From Ichthyophonus hoferi (taxonomy: Eukaryota; Opisthokonta; Ichthyosporea; Ichthyophonida; Ichthyophonidae): a stretch of DNA of 32,657 nucleotides. Shown in pieces: positions 27,251-32,657 of the stretch; within the stretch, counting starts at the first letter, position 1; every line of letters begins with the position of its first letter. The notes under the pieces were generated by a model. It did no database searches and was not told the origin of the DNA. It saw only the letters and a list, made by a program, of their open reading frames with translations. The DNA lies in the NCBI GenBank assembly GCA_002751075.1, contig NAOQ01000587.1, forward strand, positions 1,840-34,496, written 5' to 3'. Position numbers and translations under genes: made by a program.

Positions 27251-27780
27251 AACTGGTTACTATTGAATCCTCCTAATTAATCTCCATAGCAACCAATATG
27301 TAATCAAAACGTAACCACAAATATCTCACACCAGAGTATGGAAAATGTATTTATTGTTACTAGGTATATGTGGATACAGTGTAATTTCTGATAAACAATG
27401 AAGTGCATATATAGATACATCAGGTAATGTAATATAATGTAATCTATCAGGTAATGTGTATGAATACAATTTTAAAACCCAATTTTTATATCTGAATGGT
27501 CCGGTCATGTAGAGCCCGATCGCTAAATATTCTGTAGACTTATGACGTAAGAATTTTGCTTTATTAGATTATTAATTTTGATATCATCAGAAAGTAAATC
27601 TTAGATTTATTTTGCTACACAATACTTTCAACATTATATAATATAGGCAACTTATACAATTCCTTTTTACTTTGTAAGCTTCAAATTTTTTTCCATACAA
27701 CAGATTACATCAAGAGTATTGGACGGCACCTACTCATTCGAATACATATAATATAAATTAAATGAAAACCTTGCAAGTCC
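27251..27780. other. Spacer without recognised feature
   Basis: AT-rich DNA between the family B remnants and the second tRNA-Thr. A short internal duplication (caggtaatgtaatataatgt and caggtaatgtgtatgaatac, about 27420-27470) is the only structure seen. Confidence 0.45.
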
Positions 27781-27784
27781 AAAA
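27781..27784 (-). terminator. Pol III terminator of tRNA-Thr copy 2
   Basis: Four A on the plus strand read as TTTT five bases past the tRNA end on the minus strand. This is the minimal RNA polymerase III termination signal. Confidence 0.6.
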
Positions 27785-27789
27785 GCACA

Positions 27790-27860
27790 GGCGACGCCGT
27801 GGATCGAACACGGGACCTCCTGTTTACAAGACAGGTGCACTACCACTATGCTACGCCGCC
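27790..27860 (-). tRNA. tRNA-Thr (anticodon TGT), copy 2
   Basis: Identical over all 71 bases to 25107-25177, with the same cloverleaf, anticodon TGT and T discriminator. The 5' and 3' flanks share no obvious similarity with copy 1 beyond a few bases, so the duplication is not recent at flank level, yet the gene body is unchanged. It has its own TTTT terminator and probably functions. Confidence 0.95.
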
Positions 27861-28558
27861 GGACGCTGAATTTTCAAATTAGGTGATGATTATGTACGTA
27901 AGCAATACTGTATTGCAATTACATAACATTATGTTATGATTATCTTAATATATAAAAATATACGAATTGTTCATTTTAGTATTTTAGCGCTATTTTTTCA
28001 TACGAAATACTGAAAATTAAAATCCTAGCTGTTATAAACTATTCATTTAGTTTTTATAATAATAGAATTTCTCCCTAAGCAAAAACATGTGGGAATACAG
28101 AAGGCATTGAAAAGCAATCTTACTGTATTCGAGACTGTTTTTAATCATCTCTAGGCTATGCCTTCAGGGAAAAAGCGATCAGATAAGAGTTTTTTTTGGC
28201 TTATTACACACCCTTTGGTTTGTAAAGCATTAGCATAACAGAAACTATAAATTAACCCACATGTGATACTATATTTCACTTTTTTTCCAATTTGTGATTA
28301 AATGACTTACAAGATGCACTTTTTCAATAAAAAGTATTTCCATAACATAATTTTTAGAACTATCATTTAGGATCTTTTATCAATGTAATTTGGTCATTAT
28401 TAAGTATTAATATTTGTATTCCAATTGATATAAATGGGTCAGTATTTGAATAGAAATAATATTATAATAATTTTGATGGAGTTGGTAAGAATTGACATTT
28501 GAACTACCATTTATTTAATATTTAATATTATGAAGGGGTTTAAAGTATGAAGATTTAC
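27861..28558. other. Spacer without recognised feature
   Basis: AT-rich sequence with no exon, RNA gene or member of repeat families A or B recognised on either strand. Confidence 0.45.
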
Positions 28559-28900
28559 CTAACATGTCGCAAAATAATATTTACAGTTGTGGTTTTTATG
28601 TTGGTTAATAAACTTCATAATTTCATTTATCATACCCAAAATATAGAAAATAAAACTAGCGTCTGTTGTACTAGGTTCTATCTGGCAGTTGACATGAGGC
28701 AAATGACAGGCTAAATCTCTAACTAACTGTTCCTCAATCTCTCTTGGTTGATTGAAGAATATAAAAAACTTTGGTTTCTTACCTGGTATTGTGCTGTATA
28801 TCTTGTAACTGTAATCTGATGGTGGCTGTTTATCTATGGTTAAGGCATTGTTACTTTTCAACGAAGCAACACCAGACTCAACTAGTTGGGCCTTTTAGTA
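28559..28900 (-). pseudogene. Family B second module, copy 2 (longest open stretch)
   Basis: On the minus strand an open stretch of about 110 codons starts near 28900 with AQLVESGVAS. It contains NNALTIDKQPPSDYSYKIYS, TIPGKKPKFFIFF, EEQLVRDLACHLPHVNCQIE and PSTTDASFIFYILGMINEI. It aligns with 26915-27250 and 29125-29365 and extends further than both at the C-terminal end. It has no start codon in a good context, and no first module was seen upstream, so it is an isolated fragment or a single exon of something larger. A remote likeness to receptor-tail (SEFIR/TIR-like) strands was considered but cannot be supported by eye. Confidence 0.45.
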
Positions 28901-29124
28901 AGATATTTGGATAAAAATGCAATAAATAAAACTGTACAATATTAAATTGACACTTTAGGGGAAATGTTTAATGTAACCACTACAATCGACCTATAGTCAT
29001 ACAAATATATATTATTATACTAATTGTAAAAAGGGCATATTATGGAATCCAAGTAATACTTTTGATGTTTTTCATATTATGTCTATAATTGATTGCCAAA
29101 GAAATTAAAGTAGATAATCTAGAT

Positions 29125-29365
29125 ACCTTATTAAGTGGCCAACTAGTTGAGTTTAGTGTTGCTTCTTCTGATAGTAACAATGCAATAATCTTATATGCAG
29201 AGCCACAATTGGATTATAGTTTTATATACAACATATTACCAGTTAGGTAGTTAAAGGTTTCTATATCTCTTTATCAAAAAGGTGATATTGGGAAACAGTT
29301 GGTAGGAGTTTTAGCTTGCAGATTACCTGATGGCAAAATTCAGATAAGAATCAGTGACATCTAAA
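29125..29365 (+). pseudogene. Family B second module, copy 3 (decayed)
   Basis: Contains SGQLVEFSVASSDSNNA, YAEPQLDYSF, VSISLYQKGD and KQLVGVLACRLPDGKIQI in order. This matches the modules at 26915-27250 and 28900-28559. It is interrupted, and its boundaries are approximate. No first module is found nearby. Confidence 0.5.
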
Positions 29366-31149
29366 CGAGTCCTATTTTCAATATCTTGTGATCTGAAAAT
29401 AATAAAAAAGGAATAGCACTTAGTGTAGAGATTAGATCGTGTTAGACGTAGGATTATCAGATCACATTGCACATACAATTCCAACTGATGCATAGACTTA
29501 TACAAGATTTGGGTAACAGATATAAATGCACATAACTGGTCTAATAAATAGTCAAGAACATAGTATCATTAACTAAGGGCATTTTATTAGTCAGTAAATA
29601 TAACACGCATTTTTCCAATGAGCTAATTGAATAAGATAATGTGTATTAAATCAATTCATTGAGAACACTTGTTGAATGTATTGGCATCATTGATGGGCAT
29701 GCTGGGGAATCTTTTTTAATCAGCGCATGTTGCGTAAATAAAAAGGAGGCCCCACAAAGAATAAAGGGGACGAAGAATCATCACGTTAAAGTATTGCATA
29801 CAATTCTTAGAGCTACGAAAGCATTTATTTATAACCAACGTTATATATTAAAACTTAAACGAAGCTATGACTTTTAATAGATAGGTATCTAAATAACATA
29901 ATTATTAACAAGTATATTCCTAGTTTCTTTAAGATTATCTAAACAACAGAACTATAGTGGAAACCCTTAAAATTATTGTAAAAAAACAACATGCAATGTA
30001 AAGTCTCTAAGTGTCAATGGTGGTTAGAGTGCGTAGAGATTGGTATATGTATTTTTTAATAAAAAAAAGGCATTCCAAATATCATTAATTTTTTACATCA
30101 AATATATTATCATTACTGTTATTACTATTATTTGTTTGTTTACTGCAATTAATAATAAATAGACTACCAAAAATAACATAAAACCTTTCAAAGAAATTTT
30201 AATAGTTGAATTGAAACTGGCAATACTATCTTAAAACAAAAACTATCTACACTATTAACAACTAAAAATTGTATTGAAACCCATAGTATATTGATACTTA
30301 CGCAATGTGTCAGAATGAAACAGAAGATAATTAAAATAACATTAAAGATACACATTAGCAAAAGTCTATTGATTTTTTCTATTGGCAAAATGCATAAAAA
30401 ACAACAAAACAATTTTTTTTTGTCATGCACATAAAAACATATAGTGAAGTGCTAATTATTGTTAGTCAGTTTTCATGTAAATTCCCTCTGTATTTTAGCA
30501 TCCCTATACATTTATTCCTTTTATGTAACTGGTATGTATTGTTTAGTAAATGAGGTGGTGTTGGTCCAGCACAATTATTGTTCTAGCTGTGCATCCGCAT
30601 TAGATTAGTAGTCTATTCTGCCTTCCTGATCTGGCCTTGATCTTTTTCTGCCGTTGAGGTATGTGTCATCTTATATGATTAATTATAGCAATACCTTGGC
30701 ACTCTATGCAAGATTTATTTAATACTAGGTGAATTGCAGGGCAACTTAAATTACAAAAGCAGCCGTTACTTCTCTTGTATTTTTAATTTAATCCCTTAAT
30801 TTTATTAATTAATTCTTGTATAGTCAATGCAATTTTTTATTTATTTATCAAATATGATGAACAAAATTATAGTATATATAGCAAAATACATTAATATATA
30901 TATACCCCACAGGATTTTATAGACCCTTAGTTTTAATTGGAACTAGAATGAAAGCAAGCATACCCTTTGAATAATATACCAGAATGTTATTTATCACTTT
31001 AATGTTATATGTTATATACGCAATATAAAATACCCATGCTACTGATTTATGCTTTACAATATTAGTTTATTAGGGGCAATTGCTAGGTATTTATTTTAAT
31101 ATCACTAGTGAAACTTTGTCTTTAATTTTACACTGGATTAGAGTTAAAA
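29366..31149. other. Gene-poor stretch without recognised feature
   Basis: About 1.8 kb of AT-rich sequence. Short open frames near 29659-29877 (plus) and 30430-30188 (minus) have no family resemblance, splice support or codon pattern to back them. The slightly GC-richer stretch near 30540-30660 ends in a donor-like gaggtatgt but is closed in all three frames, so it is not called an exon. Confidence 0.45.
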
Positions 31150-31305
31150 AAAATGCTAGGAATAATAAATAGTGACAGGAGTGTTCCTGTGACCCATATT
31201 CGTTTAGAAGAAAAAGAAATACTGAATTAAGGGGCATTTTATCGTTTCCCTTAGAGTACATGGAATACAGACGTGCTAAGACATATTTTTATTATTAGAA
31301 AATGT
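31150..31305 (+). repeat. Family A head block, copy 3
   Basis: gctaggaataataaatagtg, acaggagtgttcctgtgacc, catattcgtttagaag, gaattaaggggcattttatc and gctaagacatatttttatta match the head units at 24061-24455 and 14278. The copy is diverged and single. Confidence 0.65.
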
Positions 31306-31564
31306 TCAAGATGTGTTTGATAAAAAAGTGTTAAAAGAAACCATACACAAAGAACATATAGAAATAAAATAAAGTCGGTATTTTTTATTACCGTTTTTTT
31401 TTTTTTTTTTGAAACTGAAGCCAGCCTGAACCGTTTTCCTTATGAAAAGTTTGCGTGTAAAGTAGCCCTCCATTTATTAGCTGTTTCGCTTCCTTACACA
31501 CTTTCTTACACACTTTCTCAATTGTTCTTTATTGTAGGTGTTCTAATTTTAATATATCTTTACT

Positions 31565-31690
31565 AAAATAGCTCTTTAACTAACCACCTCATTGGCTTAA
31601 CTGCTTGTATGATATGTATTGACAAATCAATTCATCAGATTGAAAATTGTACAAATAACTAATGTTAATAGTTAATGCATGAATTCATTG
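31565..31690 (-). repeat. Family B leader block, partial copy 5
   Basis: Read on the minus strand it contains attagttatttgtacaattt, gaattgatttgtcaatacat and aagccaatgaggtggttag, matching the distal part of the leader blocks. It is inserted between the head and tail blocks of family A copy 3, so either family B inserted into a family A element or the two were joined by rearrangement. Confidence 0.5.
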
Positions 31691-31837
31691 AATTAATTGT
31701 ATAATAGAATTAATAAAACCAGTAAGAAGCACACATATGTATCCTAAAATAAATAGAAATAAAATAATAAACTATAAACATGTAGTGAACAAGAATATCA
31801 GAAATATTTCGGACAAAAAAATTAGCAAAACGTTTTT

Positions 31838-32097
31838 TAGGCAGGATGCCTAAGCAGTGAGTTATCTGGACCCAGACACATGATCTGAAATGGTATCTTA
31901 TATAGCCACAGGGCTTCTACCATTGGCTAGTTCAATTTTGATCAATCATCTTGGATTGGCATTTAACACTAATAGATTGCATTGACTATTGTTTCCAAAT
32001 TACATATGCAATAGTAATTGCTAATAATATTAAATGATTATAGCTATAGAAAGAAATACCCAAATCAATTAAATATTACTGTTTTAGCATAGAATAA
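31838..32097 (+). repeat. Family A tail block, copy 3
   Basis: ggcaggatgcctaagcagtg, agttatctggacccagacac, gatctgaaatggtatcttat, catcttggattggcatttaa, ccaaattacatatgcaatag and agctatagaaagaaataccc match the tail blocks at 14455-14705 and 24765-25025. The spacer to the head block is about 530 bases and contains the partial family B leader. Confidence 0.68.
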
Positions 32098-32657
32098 TTC
32101 CATTTTGTAAGAGAGAAACCCACAATCTATGTAGCATCGCTGACTAAACAGTAAACACTTTCTATTGACAGCTATTCAACAGATTGACTCCTACCATTTA
32201 TTTTTATTTTAAACCTTTAAGATGAAATTCCATGACTTGGCTTCCAGAAAAATCATTTAAGTTGGTTAAGAATTAATTATATGCTTGATAAAATTTAACC
32301 AGAATAAAAGTTACTTATTTGTAGTGTTGCACCACTAGATTAACTAACTAGCCTTATTTAAAAGTTCTCATTAACGTTAACTACATACACTAGACTCATA
32401 TGTATGCTACGTACTATACACTATACTCTATGTGGTGTGATGATATTACTGTTAGGATACAAATAAAAAGATAGAGGAGATTGAAGATAGCTGCACTTAT
32501 TCTGTATCAATAGTAAAGTTACTATTGATTTATTGGTTTGTGTAAGTAAAGGTCTAATTAATTTAGCAAGTAATTTAAATGGTTTTTAAGGACTTAAGTG
32601 TGGTTTTAGTTTAGTCAAATATTGCTTATAAAATTTCCCTCTTCTCAAGAGTTTTTA
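32098..32657. other. Right end, no feature recognised
   Basis: AT-rich sequence to the end of the window without an exon, RNA gene or a match to the repeat families described here. Confidence 0.45.

Noticed and set aside
30540-30660. GC-richer stretch ending in a good donor-like gaggtatgt (plus strand)
   Set aside because: Closed in all three frames from every nearby acceptor, so not a coding exon; a non-coding transcript cannot be judged by eye.

Overview
This is an AT-rich (roughly 30% GC by eye) nuclear window from an intron-rich eukaryote, almost certainly an animal. Three protein-coding genes, all on the minus strand, could be rebuilt exon by exon using splice sites (GT..AG), matching intron phases and family similarity. 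Exons are small (22-235 bp) and introns are mostly 230-1000 bp. A shelterin-type RAP1, a BRPF-type chromatin reader and an acyl-protein thioesterase point to a metazoan. The compact, AT-rich architecture would fit an early-branching animal such as a demosponge, but that is inference.

Layout. (1) 1-3782, minus: the 5' part of a BRPF/peregrin-like gene that runs off the left end. The exons before the PHD region carry the acidic-YDM and WL..N..R.TEG signature; more tentative 5' exons carry a PCNA-binding (PIP-box) motif. (2) 3783-5638: intergenic, with AT-rich simple repeats and a diverged duplication. (3) 5639-12778, minus: a complete 11-exon RAP1 (TERF2IP) gene with BRCT, Myb and C-terminal RCT domains, 478 aa as modelled. 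Its introns hold a 30-bp minisatellite and an 11-bp x5 tandem repeat. (4) 12779-17486: gene-poor, with diverged copies of two dispersed repeat families. (5) 17487-22373, minus: a complete 11-exon acyl-protein thioesterase (LYPLA family), 274 aa, with the whole catalytic triad and an unusual N-terminal membrane segment. (6) 22374-32657: no intact protein gene recognised. It holds one tRNA-Phe(GAA), two identical tRNA-Thr(TGT), and a mosaic of decayed repeats, here called family A (non-coding) and family B (carrying protein-like modules interrupted in every copy).

The three genes are not an obvious functional unit: one acts at telomeres, one on chromatin, one on lipidated proteins. The points most worth a second look are the membrane-anchored form of the thioesterase, the full RAP1 gene, the unrecognised multi-copy family B, and the very high density of CCAAT/ATTGG pentamers in and around the BRPF-like and RAP1 genes.
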